A DNA stretch of 64,000 nucleotides from Streptomyces akebiae (GTDB taxonomy: Bacteria > Actinomycetota > Actinomycetes > Streptomycetales > Streptomycetaceae). The stretch spans positions 434,001 to 498,000 of the forward strand of contig NZ_CP080647.1 of the NCBI RefSeq assembly GCF_019599145.1. The letters run 5' to 3'. Under the pieces are notes generated by a model. That model was not told the origin of the DNA and ran no database searches. It saw only the letters and a program-made list of their open reading frames with translations. A program made the position numbers and the translations under genes. Of the stretch, positions 1 through 7,415 are shown in pieces (within the stretch, counting starts at the first letter, position 1; the number at the start of each line of letters is the position of its first letter).

Positions 1-1
1 C

Positions 2-520
2 TGCGCCGAGGCGTTGACGGCGATCGCCCGGCCGAACGTGGCGAGCGTGCAGATCATCCTCAACCCGTTCCGGATGAAGCCGCTCCTCGACGTCCTCCCG
101 GCGGCGGAGAAGGCGGGGGTCGCGATCATCGCGCGCGTTCCGCTGGCCTCGGGGCTGCTGTCCGGCAAGTACACCAAGGACACGGTCTTCGCGGAGAACG
201 ACCACCGCACCTACAACCGGCACGGTGAGTCCTTCGACCAGGGCGAGACCTTCTCCGGTGTCGACTACGGCACGGGCGTGGAGGCGGCCGTCGAGTTCGC
301 CGCGCTCGCACCCGAGGGGTTCACCCCGGCCCAGCTGGCGCTGCGCTGGATCATCCAGCTGCCGGGCGTCACGACGGTCATCCCGGGTGCCCGCACGCCC
401 GAGCAGGCCCGCGCCAACGCGTCGGCCGCCGCGCTGCCGGAGCTGTCCGGCGAGACGCTCACGGCGATCCGGGAGCTGTACGACCGCCGGATCAAGGAGC
501 AGGTGGAAGGTCGCTGGTAG
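2..520 (+). CDS. Aldo/keto reductase, C-terminal part (5' cut by window edge)
   Basis: The reading frame is open from the first complete codon at base 2, so the gene starts before the window and only about 172 C-terminal residues are present. The visible part is the second half of an AKR TIM barrel: a strand-helix stretch around QIILNPF, then IIARVPLASGLLSGKY, which is typical of the AKR11/YajO-like group, then a late segment RWIIQLPGVTTVIPGA that in this family contributes to NADP(H) phosphate binding. The catalytic Tyr/Lys region lies outside the window. The likely role is NADPH-dependent reduction of a carbonyl substrate in the cytoplasm; the substrate cannot be read from the sequence. A strong stem-loop follows 12 bases after the stop. 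Confidence 0.85.
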   Translation, partial: CAEALTAIARPNVASVQIILNPFRMKPLLDVLPAAEKAGVAIIARVPLASGLLSGKYTKDTVFAENDHRTYNRHGESFDQGETFSGVDYGTGVEAAVEFAALAPEGFTPAQLALRWIIQLPGVTTVIPGARTPEQARANASAAALPELSGETLTAIRELYDRRIKEQVEGRW

Positions 521-531
521 GACGGCGTGCG

Positions 532-564
532 GGGGTCGTCCGGCGCATGGCACCGGACGACCCC
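532..564. terminator. Bidirectional stem-loop terminator
   Basis: A perfect 12-bp inverted repeat (GGGGTCGTCCGG and its complement) with a 9-base loop lies between two convergent genes. There is no U-tract, which is normal for Streptomyces terminators. Confidence 0.75.
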
Positions 565-574
565 TGCGGGCAGA

Positions 575-1024
575 TCAGATACGGCCGCCGGTGAGCCGGG
601 TGATCGGGCCGTGGACGTGGCGGCCGGAGCGGCGGCCGACCGCGTAGGAGGCGGCGGTCAGGGCGGTCAGGCCGGCGCCCACTCCGGCGGCGACGAGCTT
701 GCGGTGGGCGATGACGGTCATGGCCGTCTTCGCGCCGGCGGCCACCTGGCCGGAGGCCTGCACCACCGCCTGCCGTCCCGCCTCGACACCCTTCACGGCG
801 CTGTGCACGGCGCTGTTCGCGCTGTCGGCGGCGCGGCCGGCCATGTCGGCCGCGTGTCCGGCCCCGGCCTTGGCGGACGACGTCGCGTCGTCCACCTTGA
901 TCGCGGCCGTCTTCGCGGACGCGGTGGCCGGTGCCGTCGCCTTGGAGGTGGTCCGGCGGGCCTTGGCCGCGGCCGTCTCGGCGGACGCGGAGTTCTCATT
1001 CGGGTCTTTGTTCGGTCGAGTCAT
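575..1024 (-). CDS. Ala-rich helical protein with C-terminal membrane segment
   Basis: I do not recognise a named family. The 149-residue product begins MTRPNKD; residues up to about 100 are almost entirely Ala, Lys, Ser, Thr and Asp in a low-complexity pattern (repeats of AAAKA, TASAKTAA, AADSANSAV) that should form amphipathic helices, reminiscent of phasin- or LEA-like proteins. A hydrophobic stretch VAAGVGAGLTALTAASYAVG near residue 115-135 could be one membrane helix, followed by a basic tail. Two in-frame GTG codons lie upstream (bases 1060 and 1048), the first directly after an AGGTGAG, so the true start may be up to 12 codons earlier. It is probably a small cell-envelope or stress-associated protein; no function is claimed. 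Confidence 0.6.
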   Translation of the reverse strand: MTRPNKDPNENSASAETAAAKARRTTSKATAPATASAKTAAIKVDDATSSAKAGAGHAADMAGRAADSANSAVHSAVKGVEAGRQAVVQASGQVAAGAKTAMTVIAHRKLVAAGVGAGLTALTAASYAVGRRSGRHVHGPITRLTGGRI

Positions 1025-1107
1025 GGAAACCGCGTTGCCGTTCACCGCCGCGGCAAACACCTCACCTATGCCGGGGGCCGGCGCCTACGCCCTCTCCCCT
1101 GCCGTCC

Positions 1108-1175
1108 CGCGGCCGTTCCGCGGCCGTTCCGCGGCCCGTTGCGTGGCCATTCCCCGGCCGTTTCCCGGCCGTTTC
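1108..1175. repeat. Degenerate 11-bp tandem repeat (CGCGGCCGTTC-like)
   Basis: About six consecutive copies of CGCGGCCGTTC or CCGGCCGTTTC occupy the intergenic stretch upstream of the Ala-rich gene and of fprA. The first two copies are identical and so are the fifth and sixth. The period is about one helical turn. There is no coding potential of its own. Confidence 0.7.
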
Positions 1176-1257
1176 CCGGGCTCCCCCGCCGTCCGTCCAT
1201 TCCCTCGCGTGGCATAAGATCGCTTTATGAGGTCATAGACCCGACCCGCGTACCTGG

Positions 1258-1284
1258 TAAGGGTTGCCTTAGTTTAGGGTTGCC
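1258..1284 (+). promoter_or_regulatory. Possible DmdR/DtxR-type iron box upstream of fprA
   Basis: Bases 1258-1271 form a perfect palindrome TAAGG-GTTG-CCTTA, and the motif T(A/T)AGGGTTGCC is repeated directly at 1258 and 1274 (16-bp period). Aligned to the DtxR/DmdR consensus as I remember it (TTAGGTTAGCCTAACCTAA), bases 1258-1276 match 12 of 19 positions. It ends about 40 bases before the fprA start, where a repressor could block transcription. This is motif similarity only. Confidence 0.4.
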
Positions 1285-1322
1285 GACGAGACGCTTTTCT
1301 TCCGCTCGAAGGGAACCTGAAC

Positions 1323-2687
1323 ATGCCCCGCCCTCTGCGGGTAGCCATTGTCGGAGCCGGACCCGCCGGGATCTACGCCGCCGACGCGCTGCTGAAGTCC
1401 GACGTCGCCACCGAGCCCGGTGTGTCCATCGACCTCTACGAGCGGATGCCCGCGCCGTTCGGACTGATCCGCTACGGCGTGGCCCCCGACCACCCCCGCA
1501 TCAAGGGCATCATCACGGCCCTGCACCAGGTGCTCGACAAGCCGCAGATCCGTCTCTTCGGCAACGTCGACTACCCGACGGACATCAACCTGGACGACCT
1601 GCGCGCGTTCTACGACGCCGTGATCTTCTCCACCGGCGCCACGGCCGACCGCGCGCTCGACATCCCCGGTATCGACCTCGACGGCTCCTACGGCGCGGCG
1701 GACTTCGTCTCCTGGTACGACGGACACCCGGACGTCCCGCGCACCTGGCCCCTTGAGGCCGAGAAGGTCGCCGTCCTCGGTGTCGGCAACGTGGCGCTCG
1801 ACGTCGCCCGTGTCCTCGCCAAGACCGCCGACGAGCTGCTGCCCACCGAGATCCCCGCCAACGTCTACGAGGGCCTGAAGGCCAACAAGGCGCTGGAGAT
1901 CCACGTGTTCGGCCGCCGCGGCCCGGCCCAGGCGAAGTTCTCCCCCATGGAGCTGCGGGAGCTGGACCACTCCCCCAACATCGAGGTCATCGTCGACCCC
2001 GAGGACATCGACTACGACGAGGGCTCCATCGCCACCCGGCGCGGCAACAAGCAGGCCGACATGGTCGCCAAGACCCTGGAGAACTGGGCGATCCGCGACA
2101 CCGGCGACCGCCCGCACAAGCTGTTCCTGCACTTCTTCGAGTCGCCCACCGAGATCCTCGGCGAGGACGGCAAGGTCGTCGGCCTGCGCACCGAGCGCAC
2201 CGCCCTGGACGGCACCGGCAACGTCAAGGGCACCGGCGAGTTCAAGGACTGGGACGTCACCGGCGTCTACCGCGCGGTCGGCTACCTCTCGGACAAGCTG
2301 CCCAAGCTGCCCTGGGACGTCGACTCGGGCACCGTCCCCGACGCGGGCGGCCGGGTCATCGAGGAGACCGGCGCTCACCTGCAGTCGACGTACGTCACCG
2401 GCTGGATCCGGCGCGGTCCGGTGGGCCTCATCGGGCACACCAAGGGTGACGCCAACGAGACCGTCGCCAACCTCCTGGACGACTTCGCGAACGGGCGGCT
2501 GCACGAGCCGTCCGCGCCCGCGCCGGAGGCCGTCGACGCGTTCCTGGCGGACCGGAACGTGCGCTTCACGACGTGGGAGGGCTGGTACAAGCTCGACGCC
2601 GCGGAGAAGGCGCTCGGTGAGCCGCAGGGCCGTGAGCGCGTGAAGATCGTCGAGCGTGAGGACATGCTCCGGGAGAGCGGAGCGTAA
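1323..2687 (+). CDS. fprA: FprA-type ferredoxin/flavodoxin-NADP+ reductase
   Basis: This 454-residue FAD- and NADP(H)-binding enzyme resembles mitochondrial adrenodoxin reductase and mycobacterial FprA; it moves electrons between NADPH and ferredoxin, often for cytochrome P450s. The N-terminal FAD Rossmann motif VAIVGAGPAGIYAAD is at residues 7-21, followed by the family signature PFGLIRYGVAPDHP at about 48-61. The NADP-binding motif VLGVGNVALDVAR is near 152-164, with FGRRGPAQAKFSP after it. The C-terminal GWIRRGPVGLIGHTKGDA segment closes the FAD site. Length is normal for the family. The ATG follows AGGGAACCTGAAC. It is monocistronic here, and the upstream palindrome suggests iron-dependent control. 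Confidence 0.93.
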   Translation: MPRPLRVAIVGAGPAGIYAADALLKSDVATEPGVSIDLYERMPAPFGLIRYGVAPDHPRIKGIITALHQVLDKPQIRLFGNVDYPTDINLDDLRAFYDAVIFSTGATADRALDIPGIDLDGSYGAADFVSWYDGHPDVPRTWPLEAEKVAVLGVGNVALDVARVLAKTADELLPTEIPANVYEGLKANKALEIHVFGRRGPAQAKFSPMELRELDHSPNIEVIVDPEDIDYDEGSIATRRGNKQADMVAKTLENWAIRDTGDRPHKLFLHFFESPTEILGEDGKVVGLRTERTALDGTGNVKGTGEFKDWDVTGVYRAVGYLSDKLPKLPWDVDSGTVPDAGGRVIEETGAHLQSTYVTGWIRRGPVGLIGHTKGDANETVANLLDDFANGRLHEPSAPAPEAVDAFLADRNVRFTTWEGWYKLDAAEKALGEPQGRERVKIVEREDMLRESGA

Positions 2688-2747
2688 GCGCTCCGCTCGG
2701 GGCAGGGGGACTGTGGGCCGTCTTCAAGCCGCGGGTCGTCCGTGGCC

Positions 2748-2781
2748 GGTCGCGCAGTTCCCCGCGCCCCTTTCAGGGGCC
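2748..2781. repeat. Genome-dispersed GC-rich palindromic element, copy 1
   Basis: The stretch GGTCGCGCAGTTCCCCGCG followed by the hairpin GCCCC-TTTCA-GGGGC (2766-2780) is shared, in variant form, with 26209-26306 and 60257-60280 of this window. It lies just after fprA and could serve as its terminator. Confidence 0.65.
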
Positions 2782-2818
2782 CGCGGCCCCATCGACGGCC
2801 GTGCGCCGCTCGTAGGCA

Positions 2819-2824
2819 TAAGCT
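2819..2824 (+). promoter_or_regulatory. -10 element (TAAGCT) of a leaderless promoter
   Basis: A TANNNT hexamer ends 6 bases before the ATG at 2831 and no Shine-Dalgarno sequence precedes that ATG, so transcription probably starts at or next to the start codon. Confidence 0.4.
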
Positions 2825-2830
2825 CGTCCA

Positions 2831-3451
2831 ATGGCCAAGTACTACGACGTGCACCCTGACAACCCCCAGCCGCGCGCCATCGGGCAGGTGGCCGACAGTA
2901 TTCGTCAGGGTGGGCTCATCGCATATCCGACGGACTCCTGCTTCGCGCTCGGGTGCCGGCTGGGCAGTCGGGACGGCATCGAGCGGATCCGTACGATCCG
3001 GCAGCTCGACGACCGTCACCACTTCACCCTGGTGTGCGAGAACTTCGCGCAGCTGGGCCAGTTCGTGCACGTCGACAACGACGTGTTCCGTGCCGTGAAG
3101 GCGTCGACCCCGGGCAGTTACACCTTCATCCTCCCCGCGACGAGGGAGGTGCCCCGCAAGCTGCTGCACCCCAAGAAGAAGACCGTCGGAGTACGCATCC
3201 CCGACCACCGGGTGGCCCAGGCGCTCCTCGCCGAACTGGGTGAACCGCTCGTCTCCAGCACGCTGCTGCTGCCCGACGAGGAGGAGCCGCTGACGCAGGG
3301 CTGGGAGATCAAGGAGCGCCTCGACTACCTGGTCGACGCGGTGGTGGACTCCGGGGACTGCGGCACGGAACCGACGACCGTCATCGACTTCTCCAGCGGC
3401 GAGGCCGAGATCATCCGCAAGGGCGCGGGCGACACCTCACGGTTCGAGTGA
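2831..3451 (+). CDS. Sua5/YciO/YrdC-family protein
   Basis: The 206-residue protein belongs to the YrdC-like superfamily, whose best known members (Sua5/TsaC) make threonylcarbamoyl-AMP for the t6A37 modification of tRNA. The conserved nucleotide-binding core is visible: GGLIAYPTDSCFALGCR (residues about 28-44), the K/R-rich segment LLHPKKKTVGVRIPDH (about 112-127), and the strand SSTLLL around 140. The length and the DTSRFE end fit the YciO branch, whose biochemical role is less certain than that of TsaC. It is a single-gene unit with a probable leaderless start. A separate tsaC may exist elsewhere, so assigning t6A synthesis here would be an inference. Confidence 0.85.
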   Translation: MAKYYDVHPDNPQPRAIGQVADSIRQGGLIAYPTDSCFALGCRLGSRDGIERIRTIRQLDDRHHFTLVCENFAQLGQFVHVDNDVFRAVKASTPGSYTFILPATREVPRKLLHPKKKTVGVRIPDHRVAQALLAELGEPLVSSTLLLPDEEEPLTQGWEIKERLDYLVDAVVDSGDCGTEPTTVIDFSSGEAEIIRKGAGDTSRFE

Positions 3452-3473
3452 GGGCCGAGCACGGCGCCGGGGC

Positions 3474-4499
3474 TCAGGTCTGCCGCAGCGGCTCGTACGC
3501 CTCGGCGCTCAGGCCGAAGGTCCAGGCCACGCCTTCCCGGGCCGTGGTCGTGGTGGGCGGCACCCGCAGCCAGTAGGTGCGGCTCGTGCCGTCCGGCTCC
3601 GGCGTGGAGTTGACGACCTCCACCATCACCACGTCCTCGTCGCCGGGCAGGGCTATGCGCCACAGCACACCCGTCTCGTCGCGGTGCACCGGCTGCGCCC
3701 CGGACTCCTCCAGGTAGCGGTCGTAACCGTGATACTCGAGCATCACCCGGCGCAGCTCCGCGTTCTCCTCCGCACGGATCTGCTCCGGGGTCAACGAGGC
3801 GAGCCGGTCGAGGAATTCACCGGGGACGGGCAGCCCGCGCCAGGCGTGCAGGGCGAAGCCGTCGCTGAAGGCCAGCGCGGGACCGTCGCCGCGGTCCAGA
3901 CGGCCCGCCTCGTCACGGTGCAGCTCCACCGGCCGTTCGGCGACGACCGCGACGCGCTCGTAGGGCCACCACCAGCCCGCCGCGCGGGCCACCTCCGCGA
4001 GTCCGTCCAGCTCGGGGGCGGTGTCGAAGGCCGACAGCCAGGCCGCGTCGTGCTGGCCCAGGACCGCGTCCAGGAGCAGCAGCCGGACGCGGGTCTCCTC
4101 CTTGCGGTCGGCGGGGGCCAGAGCCTCGACGACACCGGTGCGGACGCGGTCGACGAGGGGCTGGGTGGTCTCCCAGAGGTCGGCCCCGGTCGCCCGCCAG
4201 TGGTCGCTCCAGCCGGTGGGGCCCAGCCGGTGGTGCAGCCGGGCGCGGGCGGCGGCGACCGGTCTGTTGCGGACGGCGTCACGGACGCTCGCCCCGGTCG
4301 CGGGGAGCGCCTCGCCGTCGTCCGCGGCCGCCCCCGACAGCAGGCGTACCGCCGCCAGAGGCGAGCGGACCCACACGATCCGCTCGGGCTCCGGCAGCCC
4401 CGCACCCCGGTACGCGAGGCGCACACCCGCCTCGGTCCGCGCCCGGTCGCCCGCTCCCGTGGCCGCCGCCACCGCCCGCCAACTCGCCTGCTCGTTCAC
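3474..4499 (-). CDS. DUF6745-like protein
   Basis: A 341-residue cytoplasmic protein that I assign, from memory of the family, to DUF6745; its function is unknown. The C-terminal half carries the recognisable pattern: AGWWWPYERVAVVAERP, then LHRDEAGRL, DGPALAFSDGFALHAWRG, VP, later NAELRRVMLEYHGYDRYLEE, and finally Y-W-LRVPPTTTTAREGVAWTFG with a terminal LRQT. The N-terminal 150 residues are Ala/Arg-rich and variable. The GTG start is supported by AGGAGG 7 bases upstream. The gene lies downstream of, and in the same direction as, the 108-aa gene, divergent from the STM4015-4011 operon. A role linked to that operon is an inference from position only. Confidence 0.7.
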   Translation of the reverse strand: MNEQASWRAVAAATGAGDRARTEAGVRLAYRGAGLPEPERIVWVRSPLAAVRLLSGAAADDGEALPATGASVRDAVRNRPVAAARARLHHRLGPTGWSDHWRATGADLWETTQPLVDRVRTGVVEALAPADRKEETRVRLLLLDAVLGQHDAAWLSAFDTAPELDGLAEVARAAGWWWPYERVAVVAERPVELHRDEAGRLDRGDGPALAFSDGFALHAWRGLPVPGEFLDRLASLTPEQIRAEENAELRRVMLEYHGYDRYLEESGAQPVHRDETGVLWRIALPGDEDVVMVEVVNSTPEPDGTSRTYWLRVPPTTTTAREGVAWTFGLSAEAYEPLRQT

Positions 4500-4571
4500 G
4501 CCGTTCCTCCTGGATCTCGATGCCTGTCCCTGCGGCTGCCGTGCCTCACGGCCGCCCTCTCCCCCACGGGT

Positions 4572-4898
4572 TCAGTCGGCGACGATCCGCACCGAACCCG
4601 GCACGTACTCGCGCTGGCGGACGACGCGGTACCAGCCCTTGGGCAGGGAGATCGCCGCGTGTTCCTCGTGGACGACACGGGCGCCCTCCGGCACGTGCAG
4701 CAGCATCGGGCCGAACGCGTCGTCCTCGCGGATCAGGCGGCCGGGGCCGACCACGGCGTGCGCGTGACCGGTGACCTCGCCGAGGGCCAGGACGAGCCGA
4801 CCACGCCTGTCGCGTGGCTCCGACGTGGCGTCGAGCGCGCCGCGGGGCACGGCGCTCTCCGCCAACGGCGCGATGAGGACGTCTCCTTGCCGGTACAT
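4572..4898 (-). CDS. Conserved 108-aa His-rich protein paired with the DUF6745 gene
   Basis: The product starts MYRQGDVLIAPL and contains two His-rich motifs, EVTGHAHAV (residues about 46-54) and VHEEHAAISLPKGWYRVVRQREY (about 74-96), which together could form a metal site in a small beta-barrel. I recall similar small proteins next to DUF6745 genes in other phyla but know no function. An in-frame ORF extends upstream to 5009, but the ATG at 4898 is preceded by a strong GGGAGGGAG, so I take that start. It is the first gene of a two-gene unit with the DUF6745 gene (72-base gap) and is divergent from the radical SAM operon. Confidence 0.75.
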   Translation of the reverse strand: MYRQGDVLIAPLAESAVPRGALDATSEPRDRRGRLVLALGEVTGHAHAVVGPGRLIREDDAFGPMLLHVPEGARVVHEEHAAISLPKGWYRVVRQREYVPGSVRIVAD

Positions 4899-5048
4899 GG
4901 GTCTCCCTCCCGTCGGGCACTCCCCGTGCCACGAGACGACCGTAGGGGCAGCCACTGACAATCGGCCCCGCACGGCGGTTCGCCGGGGCGAGCGCAGGTG
5001 TTCGTCCACAGGACAGGGGTCCGCCGCACACGGTGTCAGTGCGGCTTG

Positions 5049-5063
5049 GTAGAACTCCTCTAC
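5049..5063. promoter_or_regulatory. Inverted repeat in the divergent STM4015 / 108-aa promoter region
   Basis: GTAGA-ACTCC-TCTAC is a perfect 5-bp inverted repeat inside the 257-base divergent intergenic region (4899-5155). It could be an operator, or part of a -10 (TAGAAC) for the rightward operon. Nothing else stands out in this intergenic region. Confidence 0.25.
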
Positions 5064-5155
5064 CCGGCGGCGCCGTGCGCTCCGGGTGCGCAGCGGGCGG
5101 ACCGGGCAGGGACTCGGCCACGTCCACGGACATGGAACGAAGGGGCGGGGCGCAC

Positions 5156-6124
5156 ATGACCATCGGGAGCCATCTGGAGGAGTTCCACGACCTGCCGGTC
5201 CACCGCTTCCCCACGTCGGTGAAGGACCCTCAGGGCGCCGCCCGTCTGCCCGCGCCCGAGTCGGTGGCCTGGGCCATCGCCGTGGACTCGTACGACAGCG
5301 AGGAGGCCTGGGAGGAGGCGTTCGCCCGGTTCCTGGCCTCGGTCGACACCGAGAAGGTGCGGGCGCTGGTGGTGGGCGCCTGGAGCGACGCCTACGACAA
5401 CGGCCCCGAGGAGATCGTCGCGGCTCTGGTGGCGGCGAAGGACCGGCTGCCCTCGCTGCGCGCCCTGTTCCTCGGCGACATCGTGATGGAGGAGTGCGAG
5501 ATCTCCTGGATCAACCAGGGGGATGTGAGCCCGCTGCTGCACGCCTTCCCGGAACTGGAGGAGTTCGGGGTGCGCGGCGGCCAGGGGCTCGTCTTCCCGC
5601 CGTTGCGACACGAGCGGCTGCGGAGGCTGACGGTGGAGACCGGCGGCATGCCCGTCGAGGCCGTCCGGGGTGTCGCGGGCAGCGATCTGCCGGCCCTCGT
5701 CGAGCTGGACCTGTGGCTGGGCACCTCCGAGTACGGCGGCGACTCCGAGGTGAGCGACCTGGCGCCGATCCTCGCGGGCACCCGGCTCCCGGCCCTCAGG
5801 CATCTGGCGCTGCGCAACAGCGAGATGCAGGACGACATCTGCGCGGCCCTGGCCGCCGCCCCGGTGGTGGCCCGCCTCGACGTCCTGGACGTGTCGATGG
5901 GCGTCCTCACCGACGACGGCGCGACCGCGCTCCTCACCGGTCAGCCGCTCACCCACCTCACCACCCTGGACCTGCACCACAACTACCTCAGCGCGGCGAT
6001 ACGCGACCGCCTCCGGGACTCCCTGGAGGCCGAGGGGGTCCAGGTCGACGTCGACGCCGACGACGCCGAGTCGGACGAGGAGGAGGACGGCACGGTGTGG
6101 CGGTTCGTCGCGGTGGGCGAGTGA
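5156..6124 (+). CDS. STM4015-family LRR-like protein
   Basis: This 322-residue acidic protein is recognised as an STM4015-family member by its MTIGSHLEEFHDLPVHRF start, its overall composition and its position next to STM4014-4011 homologues. From about residue 170 it shows irregular leucine-rich repeats (LPALVELDLWLG, LPALRHLALRNSEM, VARLDVLDVSMGVLTDDG, LTTLDLHHNYLS), so it is likely a binding scaffold. It ends with a very acidic run (DADDAESDEEED) and VWRFVAVGE. The ATG at 5156 has AAGGGGCGGGG upstream; the longer in-frame extension to 5033 lacks conserved character. As the first gene of the operon it could present a substrate to the downstream enzymes, but that is inference. Confidence 0.8.
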   Translation: MTIGSHLEEFHDLPVHRFPTSVKDPQGAARLPAPESVAWAIAVDSYDSEEAWEEAFARFLASVDTEKVRALVVGAWSDAYDNGPEEIVAALVAAKDRLPSLRALFLGDIVMEECEISWINQGDVSPLLHAFPELEEFGVRGGQGLVFPPLRHERLRRLTVETGGMPVEAVRGVAGSDLPALVELDLWLGTSEYGGDSEVSDLAPILAGTRLPALRHLALRNSEMQDDICAALAAAPVVARLDVLDVSMGVLTDDGATALLTGQPLTHLTTLDLHHNYLSAAIRDRLRDSLEAEGVQVDVDADDAESDEEEDGTVWRFVAVGE

Positions 6125-6130
6125 ACACGT

Positions 6131-6205
6131 AGTCGGTGGTCGCGGGGCCGGTCGTCGCCGGATCGGTCGGCGCGGGGCCGGTTGTCGCTGGGGCGGTGGT
6201 CGCGG
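6131..6205. repeat. 15-bp tandem repeat, five units, between STM4015 and STM4014 genes
   Basis: Five head-to-tail 15-bp units of the form RRYCGGTYGTCGCSG fill the gap between the stop at 6124 and the start at 6234, with a diverged sixth unit at 6206-6220. The unit length is a multiple of three. Confidence 0.75.
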
Positions 6206-6233
6206 GATCGCGCGGCCGCGCGGGTGGAGGGGG

Positions 6234-7415
6234 ATGGGTGTGGCCGGTTGGACCGGTGCGACGGGCGCGGGACCGGGCCCGTACAGGTGGGCGGTCGTCG
6301 GGAACGGGGAGAACCGTCGGGTCGGGCTGTTCCTCGCGGCGGCCGAGGCGGCCGGCGTCGGTGTGCCACGGGTCGTCGAGTGGCGGGACGTGCTGCGCGA
6401 CGGCGGCCACGAGTTCGCCGACGACGAGGTCGTCCGGCTGGACTCGCCGGGCGAGAACGCCGAGGTGGACCGGCTGCTGCGGGACGTCGATGACCCGACG
6501 CGGGTGGAGGGCTCGGCCACCTGGTACACCCGTTTCCTGGCCGCCGTGGCCTCCCTGAGGGGCGGGGTGCGGCTGGACGGTCCCGCGGACCTCGCGGTGC
6601 TGTTCGACAAGCGGCTGTGCCACGCCCGGCTCGACGCGGCGGGGGTCCCGGTGCCGCCGTCGCCCACCTCGGGCGACACGGTCACGGTGCGCGGCTGGGA
6701 CGACGTACGGGCGGTGATGCGGGAGCACGGCATGCCGCGGGTCTTCGTGAAACCGGCCCACGGCTCCTCCGCGTCCGGTGTGTTGGCCGTCGAGTCGTCG
6801 GCGGGCGGACGACTGCGGGCCACCACCTCGGTGGAGGTGGCCGCCGACAGCGGGCCGCACGCCCCGCCGCGGCTGCACAACTCCCTGCGGGTGCGGCGCT
6901 ACTCGGACGAGCGGGAGATCGCCGGCATCGTCGACGCCCTCGCGGCCGACGGCCTGCACATCGAGCGCTGGCTGCCGAAGGCGTCCGCGCAGGGCCGGTC
7001 CGCCGATCTCCGGGTGCTGGTCGTGGCGGGCCGGGCCACGCACGCGGTCGTCCGCACCAGCCGTTTCCCGATGACGAACCTTCATCTCGGCGGTGCACGG
7101 GGCGATCTGACCTCGGTCGTGGTCGCGGCGGGCGACCGCTGGCGGCAGGCGCTGAACACCTGTGAGCGGGCCGCCGCCTGCTTCCCGGACACACTGTGCG
7201 TCGGTGTGGACCTGCTTCCGGCGATCGGCTGGCGCCGGTTCACGGTGGGCGAGGTCAACGCGTTCGGCGATCTGCTGCCCCGGCTGACCGGACTGCCGGG
7301 TGGCCCGGCGGAAGGCCTCGACACCTACGCGGCACAACTCGCGGCGGTGCGGAGCGCGATGCTCCCGACGCACGCGCACCACCCCCAGGCAAGGAAAGAC
7401 CATGGATCCTTCTGA
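6234..7415 (+). CDS. STM4014-family ATP-grasp-type enzyme
   Basis: A 393-residue protein with the layout of an ATP-grasp ligase. It has an N-terminal pre-ATP-grasp domain (YRWAVVGNGENRRVGLFLAA, residues about 17-36), LFDKRLCHARLDAAGVPVPP at about 121-140 and a nucleotide-binding lysine in RVFVKPAHGSSASGV (about 169-183). IERWLPKA (about 245) and a late acidic/Asn pair in VGEVNAFGDLLPRL (about 337-350) would bind Mg-ATP. ATP-grasp enzymes join a carboxylate to an amine or thiol through an acyl-phosphate; the partner here is unknown. The ATG follows GTGGAGGGGG. Its 3' end overlaps the STM4013 gene by 14 bases, implying translational coupling. Confidence 0.8.
   Translation: MGVAGWTGATGAGPGPYRWAVVGNGENRRVGLFLAAAEAAGVGVPRVVEWRDVLRDGGHEFADDEVVRLDSPGENAEVDRLLRDVDDPTRVEGSATWYTRFLAAVASLRGGVRLDGPADLAVLFDKRLCHARLDAAGVPVPPSPTSGDTVTVRGWDDVRAVMREHGMPRVFVKPAHGSSASGVLAVESSAGGRLRATTSVEVAADSGPHAPPRLHNSLRVRRYSDEREIAGIVDALAADGLHIERWLPKASAQGRSADLRVLVVAGRATHAVVRTSRFPMTNLHLGGARGDLTSVVVAAGDRWRQALNTCERAAACFPDTLCVGVDLLPAIGWRRFTVGEVNAFGDLLPRLTGLPGGPAEGLDTYAAQLAAVRSAMLPTHAHHPQARKDHGSF

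Noticed and set aside
527..1756. 409-codon open frame on the plus strand
   Set aside because: Gly/Arg-rich low-complexity translation, antisense to the Ala-rich gene and out of frame with fprA; a high-GC shadow.
1269..2504. 411-codon minus-strand frame
   Set aside because: Exactly antisense to fprA, with Val/Gly/Asp-rich sequence lacking any family motif.
6131..6205. CRISPR array
   Set aside because: Units are 15 bp, directly adjacent and degenerate; there are no unique spacers or cas genes.
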